Source: Chaetomium olivaceum
Taxonomy: Eukaryota; Ascomycota; Sordariomycetes; Sordariales; Chaetomiaceae
Direction of reading: 5' to 3'
Assembly: GCA_039881045.1 (NCBI GenBank)
Contig: JAYWVB010000006.1
Span: 682,001-746,000, forward strand
DNA: 64,000 nt
This document shows positions 11,838 through 20,897 of this stretch, in pieces (within the stretch, counting starts at the first letter, position 1; every line of letters begins with the position of its first letter). A program made the position numbers and the translations under genes. The notes beneath the pieces are model-generated. The model saw only the letters and a list, made by a program, of their open reading frames with translations. It was not told the DNA's origin and ran no database searches.

Positions 11838-12646
11838 ATGACCGGCCCAACCCGTCTCACCCGCGGCCCTGCCGCTCATCCTCGCGCTGCTCGCCGCCGG
11901 CACCCCGGCCGCCGCCCGCACCGACTACGCGGGCTGCGTCTCGACCGCGCTGCCGGCGAGCACCGTCTGGTACGTGCCGGGAACGGGCGAGCTGTGCGAG
12001 CCCATCGACTGCGGCGGCGGACGCGCCCCGCCCAAGACGGTGCCCTGGCCCCGGCCTACAAGGGCACCGAGACGGTCACGCCCAAGTTTTGGGATGGCTT
12101 TGGAGGGGCCGAGGCCACTGCTACCGCTGTTCCGGATGCGGGTGGTGCGGGTGCTGGAAAGGGTGGGGATGAGGAGGGTGATGGTGGTGATGGTGAGGGT
12201 GAGGATGGAGGGAGTGGTGTTGGAGTTGGTGTGGGTGTGAGTGGTGGGGTGAAGGGTACGGTCACGGTGACGCTGGGTGGGGGCACCGCGGCTGTGTCGA
12301 GGACGGCGACGAAGACCAAGGATGTGGAGGAGACGGGTGCAGCGGATGCGGGGGGTGATACCGACGATGAGGATGGTGATGATGATGGCAGCAGCAACAA
12401 CAAGACGCCGGTGGCGACTGCGTTGGGGACGGGAGGGGTCGGAAGCCCGTGGCTACGCGGACGCAGGTTATGACGGCGGTTGAGACGGTCAATGGTGTGG
12501 TGAGGCCGGTGCCGACGGGTGATGGTCAGGGAGAGCCCGCGCAGACGGTGTCGCTTGCTGCTGCGGTGCCGACGGCGGTGGTTGGCAGGGCCGTGTTCGG
12601 GGTTGTTGCTGCGGGTGTTGCGGCTGCTGGGTTCGTGCTTGCTTAG
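11838..12646 (+). CDS. Cys-rich secreted, probably GPI-anchored protein; frame broken
   Basis: Read in pieces, the gene encodes a signal-peptide core (ALPLILALLAAGTPAAA), a short Cys-rich domain (DYAGCVSTALPASTVWYVPG then GELCEPIDCGGGRAPPK), a Gly/Asp/Thr-rich linker of about 150 residues, and a hydrophobic tail AVFGVVAAGVAAAGFVLA of the GPI-signal type. These parts do not lie in one frame. The ATG at 11838 must shift once near 11860, again near 12050 (before YKGTETVTPKFWDG), and once more in the G-rich stretch near 12430. The first two shifts cancel. The Cys-rich module with CGGGRAPPK recurs in many sordariomycete secreted proteins, as I recall; I know no established function. A cell-wall or surface role is inferred from signal plus anchor. 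Whether the breaks are real is discussed in the findings. Confidence 0.5.
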
Positions 12647-13326
12647 GTTGGTTGGTTGAGTGGAAGAGATGTGTTTCTGCAGTGTGTTGATTTAGTAGAT
12701 TATAATGGGAACTGCCGTCATGGGCTTTGTTGGAAACTGCTATCGCAACAAGGCATTTGTTGGCCTCGGGTTCACAAAAAAAGACATTGACGCTGTCTCC
12801 AAACTCAATTCCTCGGCGCAGAGCCCCCGAGCGCATTGGGGAATGCCCCACTAGGCCAAGGCGGTGGCAGTGGGCGGTATCCTGGACTTTTTGGGTTAGC
12901 GGAGGCAGGCCAGCCCCCTTCGGTTCTTGCCCTCAGCCATCCACTGGGCAACGGCCAGGCACATCCAAGCTGGCTGGGGATTCTCCACCTCAACATTAGC
13001 AATTCCCGCTGCCATCCCGCGTTTACTCGATCGGAGCAACATTCGGATTGCCAACATCGTGAGCGCAAGAACTCAAAACGTCTTTATTAAATTCTGAGAT
13101 TTTACGTGTTACCTCTACCTCCACTGGTCAATCGCTCGGTCCCCTCTTCTACCACCCACAGAAGGTCGGGTGACGTGTTCCAGTGCCATTGCGCAGCTGC
13201 ATTCAGCGAATTGACAGCCGAACTGCTGCATCTCGCAACGCCTGGCCGACATACATTTCTGGCCCTTTCACCGTCCCAAAAACCAACTGATACCTTCGAT
13301 AATCAGCTTGCTTTTTATCATTCAAA
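12647..13326. other. Intergenic between tandem plus-strand genes
   Basis: About 0.7 kb; 3' region of the secreted-protein gene and promoter/leader of the coiled-coil gene. No supported gene on either strand. Confidence 0.45.
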
Positions 13327-15042
13327 ATGTCCCGAGACTCTGAGCCATCTGTGCAGATGGCCAATGGCCTCGCCGACGACGCGGGGCAGATCAACCTTAT
13401 CGACGAACCAACCACTCCGCTCGATGATGATTCTGTTATTGCTTCGTCGCAGCAAAGCTTCCCCCCAACAGAAGCGCCGGGCTCCCCGATAGACCCGGGA
13501 TCCTCGTTCAAAACGGAGCTCAATGAAGATCGTGCAGCGTCGTCCGTCATCCCGTCATCGCTCACCCCACCCTCCATCCTCCCAGGTAACCAACATTGTT
13601 GGTGCGGGTGCGGTCAATCTCCAACGCTCTGGTATTTTCTCGCCGCCGGCGACCGGCATCAACGGCGTCAAACGCGAAAGCGTGCCAGGCGATTTTATCC
13701 CCCCGACCCAATCCCAGATTGCCGACGCTTCTGTCGAAGAGCTCGAAGCATGCTCCAAGCGTGCATGGCCGACCAGGCGCGGCTCAAGATGGAAGCCGCC
13801 CACCACAAGCTGCAATTTAACATGCTCGCCCTTCGAGCTGAAGAGGACACGAAGCGCGCCGCCGTCGAGCACGAAATGACCAAGAAGGAAGTGCAAGTGC
13901 TACAACAAGCTGAATGCGCACGGCAAGCTCGCCGCGACATCACCGCCGCCTCGGAATCGACACAAGCCAAGTACATGCAACTTAGGGCTTTGCATGAACT
14001 AGTGCTCGAGGAAAACGATACTCTGCACAAAAAGGTCAAGGCGGCAAGGAAGGTCATACAGCAGAAGGAGGACGAGATCGCCACTCTGGCAGACGATCGG
14101 GAGATGTTGCTGAACCGCATCCGGGAGAACCGCGAACACTTCCACCTGCTCTGCAGCCCTGGAGGTATGTTTCATGGGGCCGTGACACCCAAGCCCCAAG
14201 CTACAAGCCCTCAGCAGCAACGAGCCACCCCGCGGCAGACTCCTAGGGCAGCACACCGAGACAACCATCGCGACCACAACCAAGAAGGGTTTGCCGTCCT
14301 GCTGCAGGCACTTTCACAGGATAACAACAGCGCTCCCTCGACCCCCATCATCGGCCAACGCCCAACACCCCGTGTCCCGCTCAAGCACACTCGCAATGTC
14401 CAGTCCATGTCTTCCTTGCCGTCCACGCCCATGGCTCGTACCCCCGCAAACAACAGAGGGCTCCTCCCGTCGATCGATCTCGTACCGCAAACCGAGCCGC
14501 CGCAACGCCAACCTCGCTTCGTACCCGATGCGCCAGCCACGCCCAAAGGCCGAGACCACCGACGCAAGAGCCGAGAAAGCACGATTTCTGCCGAGGATAA
14601 CCAAGAGCTTGCGCGTCAGGCACTGCAGTCCTTTGTCTCCCGCGGCTCGCAGCATTCAGGAAACTCGCGGCGGCGTCTGTCGGAGGAGGAGGCCGAAGCC
14701 GAAATTTACGAGAGCCAGGCCAGCCAAGCGGCGTCGGAGATGCTTCGCCGTGACGCGCGGGAGAGCTTTGAAGTCGCTGGCTCGGTTGGGAACTCCAGAG
14801 ATGGCACACCAGCGGCTGCGGATAGGAGTGCTAAGCTGCAGGCGAAGCTGTTTGGTGGGCTGAATAAGAGCGGGCTGTCGTCGCAGGGAAAGCGCAAGTT
14901 CAACGGGCATCATGGCGAAGTCGTCGATGGGTATTCGGTGCATGACCGCATCACGAGCCCGACCAAGAAGCTGCGAGAGGTTGGCGGGTTGAGGGACCCC
15001 AGCCGTGTCGGACTCGGGATACAATATAGCAGAGAGATCTAA
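13327..15042 (+). CDS. Coiled-coil, Ser/Pro-rich protein of unknown function
   Basis: Open frame of 571 codons starting at the first ATG. Order: acidic/Ser-Thr-rich start with SQQSFPPTEAP; an odd Arg/Cys-rich segment (about residues 86-140); a coiled coil at about 140-280 (heptads through AEEDTKRAAVEHEMTKKEVQ and VIQQKEDEIATLADDREML); and a disordered, Pro/Gln/Arg-rich tail ending QYSREI. The odd segment is probably out of frame. In another frame the same DNA reads SQVTNIVGAGAVNLQRSG and VPGDFIPPTQSQIADASVEE, which looks far more protein-like and ends just where the coiled coil begins. One extra base near 13583 and one missing near 13748 would explain it. I do not recognise the family; basic residues such as KKLREVGG and GKRKFNGHH would fit a nuclear or cytoskeletal protein, unproven. 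Confidence 0.65.
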   Translation: MSRDSEPSVQMANGLADDAGQINLIDEPTTPLDDDSVIASSQQSFPPTEAPGSPIDPGSSFKTELNEDRAASSVIPSSLTPPSILPGNQHCWCGCGQSPTLWYFLAAGDRHQRRQTRKRARRFYPPDPIPDCRRFCRRARSMLQACMADQARLKMEAAHHKLQFNMLALRAEEDTKRAAVEHEMTKKEVQVLQQAECARQARRDITAASESTQAKYMQLRALHELVLEENDTLHKKVKAARKVIQQKEDEIATLADDREMLLNRIRENREHFHLLCSPGGMFHGAVTPKPQATSPQQQRATPRQTPRAAHRDNHRDHNQEGFAVLLQALSQDNNSAPSTPIIGQRPTPRVPLKHTRNVQSMSSLPSTPMARTPANNRGLLPSIDLVPQTEPPQRQPRFVPDAPATPKGRDHRRKSRESTISAEDNQELARQALQSFVSRGSQHSGNSRRRLSEEEAEAEIYESQASQAASEMLRRDARESFEVAGSVGNSRDGTPAAADRSAKLQAKLFGGLNKSGLSSQGKRKFNGHHGEVVDGYSVHDRITSPTKKLREVGGLRDPSRVGLGIQYSREI

Positions 15043-15908
15043 TTTCGGGAAGATCTAACTTCAGGTAGCTGCGGGTGGTGACAGAGGGGTTCTGCTCTTA
15101 TTCTTATGGGGTACCGGCGCAACGACATTTTTATTTTCAAAATGGAAGTGATACCTGCAAAAAGGCACTCGGTTAGCGGGTGATGGAATTTAGGAGTCTC
15201 ACAGTGGTGGAATGAAGTGGGTAGCCGAGGCCCAAGCGTGATATTCAAAGTGGTGATGGAGGGCTGGGTTTGCAGACTCGTTGATGGAGGGGTGCCCCTC
15301 AGACTGGCTCCGGGTTTTGCGGGCTTGCAGGGTAGATAGACAGCAATCAAATCCAAATTGCTCCTGGAATTTATTTAAAGCACCGACCCAGTCAGTGAGT
15401 TTGACCTGTTGTTCAAGTTTGTGACGCTGGACTGTGTGGCTGTTCCACAGCTGGAACATTGAATCCGGCCGCCAAGAATCCCTGTTGACCTCCGGACTCG
15501 GTACCCCCAGGTGGGGACCCCACGCTGCCGAGCTGCATTGCCGCCGTTTGCCTCCCGGGATTGTGTTTTCCCCTCTGCACTTGCACTTGCCGCGAGGTTC
15601 GCATGGATTGGATCTCCATCGGCCTCGCGGCCCCGAGTTGTCCCGAGTCTAAGGTAGTCCCATCGGGAAGGTTTGTTGAATTTTGGTTTATTTGTCTTCT
15701 CAGCCGGCCTTCATGTGTTTTCCAGCGAGTGACTTGAGGTGTCAACTGTCAACTGTCGTGTATCGTCGTATACACTCTCCTGGTTGAACTCAACTGCCGA
15801 AACTTTGTGTGACTTGGAACCATTGAAGTTTCCCAGTCCAGTCAACGTCGCCGTTTTACTCAACTCAACTCAACTCAAACACCAAACCTTCACTCACGAC
15901 ACGACACC
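15043..15908. other. Intergenic; thiolase promoter with CAACT repeats
   Basis: About 0.87 kb. Immediately upstream of the thiolase ATG, 15858-15881 carries a short tandem run of the pentamer ctcaa, typical of a CA-rich fungal 5' leader. No supported gene. Confidence 0.5.
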
Positions 15909-17168
15909 ATGGCCGCCCTCCCCAAAGGCCTCAAGGCCGTCCTCACCAAAGCCCCCACCGACGTCGTCATCCTCTCCTCCCTGCGCACCCCCATCTGCCG
16001 CTCCTACCGCGGCCAGCTCAAAGACGCCTACCCAGAGGAACTGCTCTCGGTCGTGCTCCGCGCCACCCTCGACAAGAACCCGCACCTCGACCCCGCCGCC
16101 ATCGACGACGTCGCCGTGGGCGTCGTCCTCAACGAGCTCGGCGGCTCCAAGGCCGCCCGCATGGCCATGAACCACGTCGGCTTCCCCGCCACCACCTCCC
16201 TGTACACCACCAACCGCGCCTGCGCCTCCTCCCTGCAGGCCATCGCCCTCGTCGCCGCCCAGATCCGCGCCGACATGATCGACGTCGGCATCGGCGCGGG
16301 AATGGAGAGCATGACGCGCAACTACGCCACCAAGGCCATCCCCGTCGACGTCTGGCCGCAGCTCAAACAGTCCCCCGTCAAAGACGCCCGCGACTGTGTC
16401 ATGCCCATGGGCCTGACCAGCGAGAACGTCGCCAGCCGGTATGGCGTGTCGCGGGCGGAGCAGGACGCCTTTGCGGTGGAGTCGCATGCGCGCGCGGCGC
16501 GGGCGCGGGAAGGGGGGGCGTTTGACGAGGAGATCGTGCCGGTGACGACGCGGTTCCAGGAGGTGGATAAGCAAGGGGGGAAGGTCGGGGAGGAGCGCAT
16601 GGTGGAGGTGCGGCAGGATGATGGGATCCGTGTCGGCGCGTCGGTCGGGGCGCTGGCGAAGCTGAAGCCCGCGTTTAAAGAGGATGGCGCGAGCACCGCG
16701 GGCAACTCGAGCCAGGTCAGTGACGGCGCGGCGGCGACGCTGCTTATGCGTCGGAGCACCGCGACGCAGCTGGGGCTGGGGGGGAGTATTATGGGGAAGT
16801 TTGTGGCGGCGTCGGTGGTCGGGTGCAAGCCGGATGAGATGGGTGTGGGGCCGGCGCTGGCGATTCCCAAGGTGCTGAGCCAGTTGGGGTTGGCCAATGC
16901 GGATGTGGATCGGTGGGAAATCAATGAGGCGTTTGCGAGCCAGGCGATCTACTGCGTGCGGGAGCTCGGGCTGGAGAAGGCGTTGGTGGATGGGAAGGTT
17001 AACCCCGATGGCGGTGCCATCGCGCTGGGGCATCCGCTGGGCGCGACGGGGGCGCGGATGGTGAGCACGCTTATGCATGGGCTAGGGAGGACGGGTGGAG
17101 AGGTGGGTGTGGTGAGTATGTGTATTGGGACGGGCATGGGGATGGCGGGCGTGTTTGTGAGGGAGTAG
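15909..17168 (+). CDS. 3-ketoacyl-CoA thiolase (acetyl-CoA C-acyltransferase)
   Basis: Intronless, 419 aa, the normal length of the thiolase family. It catalyses thiolytic cleavage of 3-ketoacyl-CoA to acetyl-CoA and a shortened acyl-CoA, the last step of beta-oxidation (or the reverse condensation). The nucleophile is Cys105 in TTNRACASSLQAI. The C-terminal catalytic pair is His375 in ALGHPLGATGAR and Cys405 in SMCIGTGMG. NEAFA is present before the His block. The start MAALPKGLKAVLTKAPTDVV lacks a clear PTS2 (no RLx5HL) and the C-terminus VFVRE is not a PTS1, so peroxisomal import is not evident from sequence; a cytosolic or mitochondrial isoform is possible. Kozak context is good (ACACCATGG). 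The neighbours do not form a metabolic unit with it. Confidence 0.9.
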   Translation: MAALPKGLKAVLTKAPTDVVILSSLRTPICRSYRGQLKDAYPEELLSVVLRATLDKNPHLDPAAIDDVAVGVVLNELGGSKAARMAMNHVGFPATTSLYTTNRACASSLQAIALVAAQIRADMIDVGIGAGMESMTRNYATKAIPVDVWPQLKQSPVKDARDCVMPMGLTSENVASRYGVSRAEQDAFAVESHARAARAREGGAFDEEIVPVTTRFQEVDKQGGKVGEERMVEVRQDDGIRVGASVGALAKLKPAFKEDGASTAGNSSQVSDGAAATLLMRRSTATQLGLGGSIMGKFVAASVVGCKPDEMGVGPALAIPKVLSQLGLANADVDRWEINEAFASQAIYCVRELGLEKALVDGKVNPDGGAIALGHPLGATGARMVSTLMHGLGRTGGEVGVVSMCIGTGMGMAGVFVRE

Positions 17169-17281
17169 GCTTGTTGGTAGAGCTGGTTAGGGTGAGGCCG
17201 GGCTTGAAGGTGGTGGTGTACTACACCAATAATCAGGGGAAACGTCACGGGTATTTTCCATGTCTCACGCCCGAAATCCAA

Positions 17282-18419
17282 TTATTTACAACGAAAGCTC
17301 AGCTGTGTACAGTCAACCCCCAAGACTTCATCGTCCTGGGCCGTAGTTCGGACCGTAGTTACGGCCGGTTGCTGGGGACTCAACCGGAGTGTATGCCGGC
17401 TGACTGGCCAGCTCGGCACTCCTGGCATCCCTTGGACATAATAGTGTTGACCTTGTAACTCGTGGGCCGCCCGCATCTCTGCCAGCTCGTGCTTTTCACG
17501 GGGAGACTGGGCATAGTACGAAGGGGTTACCGGTGGCGGGTACGCGGCAGCCGCCTGTTGTTGGGCCACCAGCACAGCCTTCTGCATCCTGTTCATCCTC
17601 CACCATAAAAATGCCACCGCCGCCAGGAGGAGAACACCGACAGCGACGCCAACCCCGATTCCCGCCTGGGCCCCAGTGGACAATCCCATTGATCCGCTCG
17701 AGTTCGAGTCTGAGTTCGAGTTCGCGGAGCCGGTGGCCCCTGACTGATCTCCTGCTGCTGCTGTTCCAGTGCTTGATGCCGAGGTAACATCTGCGGACGA
17801 GGTAGTGCCTGCAGACGAGCTTTCTGCTGCGTCCGAGGTTGTACTCAAACTTGGGGCTGAACTTGTCGCAGCAGACGAGGTCTCCTTTGCTGTCGCGAGC
17901 GGGGTTACGACGTCGTATCGCGATGCCGCACCGTTCCATAAAGCCCATACATTTGAAGGTGCCGGTTGGATATCTAGGAGGCCCGATTCACAGCAGTTCG
18001 GGTCACCCTCGCAGCAGAAGGATGTGTCGGAACCGGTTGCGGCAGAGCAGGAATCCAGATTCCATCCCCGGCCCTGGTGACCTAGAATATCCGAGTCAGT
18101 ATCGAGCGTCTTCCGAGTGCGTGCAAAGCACGCATATAGCGGACTCACTTAAGCAGAACTTGGGGCACTCCGGTGCCTGGAACGTCGGGTCGGTACACGA
18201 TCCCCGAGCATACCAATCCGGATCACCGTTGGCCAGGCAGAGTTTGTTTGCCAGGCAAGCCCCGGCGATGTTTCCACCGGCACAGCACGGACTGTTCTCA
18301 GCATCCTCGTCACAGGGCAAGTCGCCGGTCGCCTCTTTGCCACCTGGGTAGTAGCACTTCTTGCCCAAGCCCCTCTGGAGAAGACCGAGGTGAAGAAGAA
18401 ATATCAAAACCGTCTTCAT
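17282..18419 (-). CDS. Secreted Cys-rich ectodomain with single TM helix, Ser/Thr stalk
   Basis: Two exons, 18419-18149 and 18081-17282 (67-bp intron, GTGAGT...CTAG), joining in frame to 356 aa. Signal peptide MKTVLIFLLHLGLLQRGLG is followed by a Cys-rich ectodomain: KKCYYPGGKEATGDLPCDED, SPCCAGG, CLANKLCLANGDPDWYARGSC, then after the splice DTSFCCEGDPNCCESG. Next come a Ser/Thr/Ala-rich stalk of about 90 residues (likely O-mannosylated), a membrane helix IGVGVAVGVLLLAAVAFLWW and a cytoplasmic tail with PPPVTPSYYAQSP. The layout is that of fungal cell-surface sensor or receptor-like proteins, similar in plan to WSC/Mid2 sensors but with a different Cys domain. Ligand and pathway unknown. A 19-base G run lies 35 bp upstream of the ATG. 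Confidence 0.75.
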
Positions 18420-18453
18420 TTTGACCAGACCGGGCCACGGGTCGTAATTAGGC

Positions 18454-18472
18454 GGGGGGGGGGGGGGGGGGG
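18454..18472. repeat. G19 homopolymer in the 5' leader of the surface-protein gene
   Basis: Nineteen consecutive G on plus (C on the coding strand), ending 35 bp before the ATG at 18419. Length is likely to vary between isolates or to be miscounted in assembly. Confidence 0.85.
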
Positions 18473-19859
18473 TTGAGAGCCGTGTCTCTTGACCTTCCAG
18501 TCCGGGACGGAGCGAATCGCGCTCAAGCGGACAGGGAATTCCTTAGTTATACGAAGAAAATAGAAGTTGCAAATGGAACAAAATCGGCGAGGATGATGTC
18601 TCTCTAAAGATGAAATTACACTTCGACACCATTTGGCCCCCAATAAGCGCGCCATGCCCGAAGCTCACGGTTGCATTCACAGTTTCCCAATCAACACCCC
18701 GACCGCAGAATCGCGCTGGCAGCTGTGCCGCTCTCACTGTCCACTAGTTTTGCTCTAATGGGGGAAAGCGAGCTCTTCGCCAAGGAGGCGCTGGGGGCCG
18801 AAATCAGGGGTATGAACAGGGGCTCATCTGACGATTCCCACCAATCCCGCCAAGCGGCCCAATCGCTCAAGGAAAACACATTGAGTCGGACATGCCCGGT
18901 GGTCGTGGCGCGGGCGCGGACGCTTGGTGCCCACGCTTACTTGAGACAGCCGCGCCCGTTGTCGCCCTATGGCTCGTAGGGCGTGGCCTTCGTGTCCGGT
19001 TTTCTCCCCGACTTTCAGGTTGCGACGTCATTTCAGAGATGCTGGGTAACTACCCCTGAGGCGTGGTGGCCGCGTCGTTACTTGTAATGGGCAAGTCTAG
19101 AGAAGAGATGTTGTAGAGGGTGTCCGTCGACGGGACCTTTCGCCATTTTGAGTGGTGTTGCTAGTTATCACCTTTTGCTCCAGATTATACTCTATCAGCA
19201 TATTCCCGAGAACCTCTAACTGCCGATTGGCTTGAATGCGAACTGGTACAAGCCATACCAAGTGACAGCCTGCCCCTGGTTTCATCTCCGGTTCATCCGA
19301 CCCGTGTCTTCTTCTGTCTCAGGCTCTCTGTCCCTGTTACGGCTACTGTGACTGATGTGTAATAACAAGTCGGAGTTACTGTGTAGTAGCTGGTCCACAC
19401 TCGCTGGGGACTAATTCAAGAACTAGAACAACTGCCATCATACTTTGGACTACCTAAGTAGGTACTAGACCCATGACTGTAAGTTAGCGAGTTAGAAATC
19501 CTAAGTTACCTACCCGTTTGCAGGAATCTGAGAATAATTATAAGTTGTACGTCAATCATGTTAGGCTCGTTTAACCGGCACAACTTGAGCAATTGACCAC
19601 GTTTATCCGAAATCTCAGACGGTGCCTAAAATTCACTACGAGCTCTCTCTGATAAACCCGGGTCGATAGATTGCTAGATTGGAAATGAGGGTTTTGAAGT
19701 GCAAGGTGAAGTTTGGCACTTCCAGCACATTCCCTACTACGCTTGTTATGAGAAATTGACATCTACATGGCTCGAAAATGAAAGCTGAGGTTGAGAGTAA
19801 AATAACTACCAAGTTACCCACGCAGAAATCCGGAATATACTTCTCACGGGGGTGGTTTT

Positions 19860-20001
19860 GCTTTCACTTGATCTCTGCAAGAGCATTGTGCTTTCCAAGA
19901 TGTTAATTTTCATTTCTCTACTCAAGATTTGCTTTCACTTGATCTCTGCAAGAGCATTGTGCTTTCCAAGATGTTAATTTTCATTTCTCTACTCAAGATT
20001 T
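19860..20001. repeat. Perfect 71-bp tandem duplication
   Basis: Positions 19860-19930 and 19931-20001 are identical copies, beginning gctttcacttgatc and ending ctactcaagattt. They abut with no spacer. The flanks show no inverted repeat and no obvious target-site duplication, so simple tandem duplication is the likeliest origin. Confidence 0.95.
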
Positions 20002-20795
20002 AGCCAGATGGGTTTTTGTTCAAATCGAGGGGGTTGGTGGTGCGTATTCCCCTGCATCTACTTGGCTGTTTGTAATGATCCATGCAGTTCTTATCCTCCC
20101 ACAGCCATAACAGGGTGATGAAACATGACAATAGCGAGACAGTTGGCGTAAAAAGTGGAATGACTCAAAACTAGCAGATGGGATCTGAATAAGGTTGAAC
20201 AGGCGGGCTTGTCTAGCTGTGTAATTAGTCAAAAACCGCTGTCACACGAATGAGTCAACCCGACGAAGTAACACACGACACCAAATAAGGAAGGTAAATG
20301 CTTTGTATTGGGCTATGAATGGCGGCCGAATTAACGCCTCCAACACGCCCATCGACTAGGTCCAATCTTTATTCCAGATCAATCCTGGGGGTATCAACCT
20401 GTCCGAACGGAACTGTCCGTCGCACGCTAAATCCAATGACGCCTATCCTAAAACTCCGGTGAAAAATCGCAAAGATAGCCGCTCATAAAAAGCCTCGTTG
20501 GTCGAAGGAGGGAGAGCTGCTCGACTCGAGATCCGAGCGCGCAGTCTCAGACGATGTGGGTAGAGTTGATTGAGCCTCATCCCCGCCCCCGAAGAGCTCA
20601 TGTGTGAATACATAATGTCGTAGATGGTTGGTGCTTGCCCGACGCAGATGAACCGACGTGGTGAGCTCGGTAACTCAAGTCGTCGTCGTTGTTGGGAGGA
20701 TGGTAGTGCGACCAACTGCCGCCGTCGTAGCCGCTCACCAAAAGAGTGTTGTAAGGCCACATCGTCAAGTCGAGATGTGCCTTGATGATTTGGGT

Positions 20796-20897
20796 TTAGA
20801 CGCAGTCGGTGCACTGGCTATGCTGGCAGTGAGTGCAAGCAGGGCTGATGACGAGCATGGACCCGCACTTGCAGCAGCGAGGTTGGTAGGCAGACAT
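20796..20897 (-). CDS. 33-aa Cys-rich mini-protein (possible zinc-binding fragment)
   Basis: A short frame on the minus strand with eight cysteines in 33 residues, in the order RCCKCG, PACTHC and SQCTDCV before TAA. The CxxC/CxxxC spacing with a histidine (CTHCQHSQC) is what a small treble-clef or ribbon zinc site looks like, and similar short CxxC modules are common at the N-termini of fungal unknowns. After the stop the same frame stays open for a further 65 codons (to 20601) with YDGGSWSHYHPPNNDDD, so the TAA may interrupt a longer protein. No promoter or splice evidence. Treat as a candidate small gene or the 5' part of a broken one. Confidence 0.35.
   Translation of the reverse strand: MSAYQPRCCKCGSMLVISPACTHCQHSQCTDCV

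Noticed and set aside
15894..17078. 394-codon minus-strand open frame
   Set aside because: Antisense shadow of the GC-rich thiolase gene, with Arg/His-rich composition typical of such shadows.
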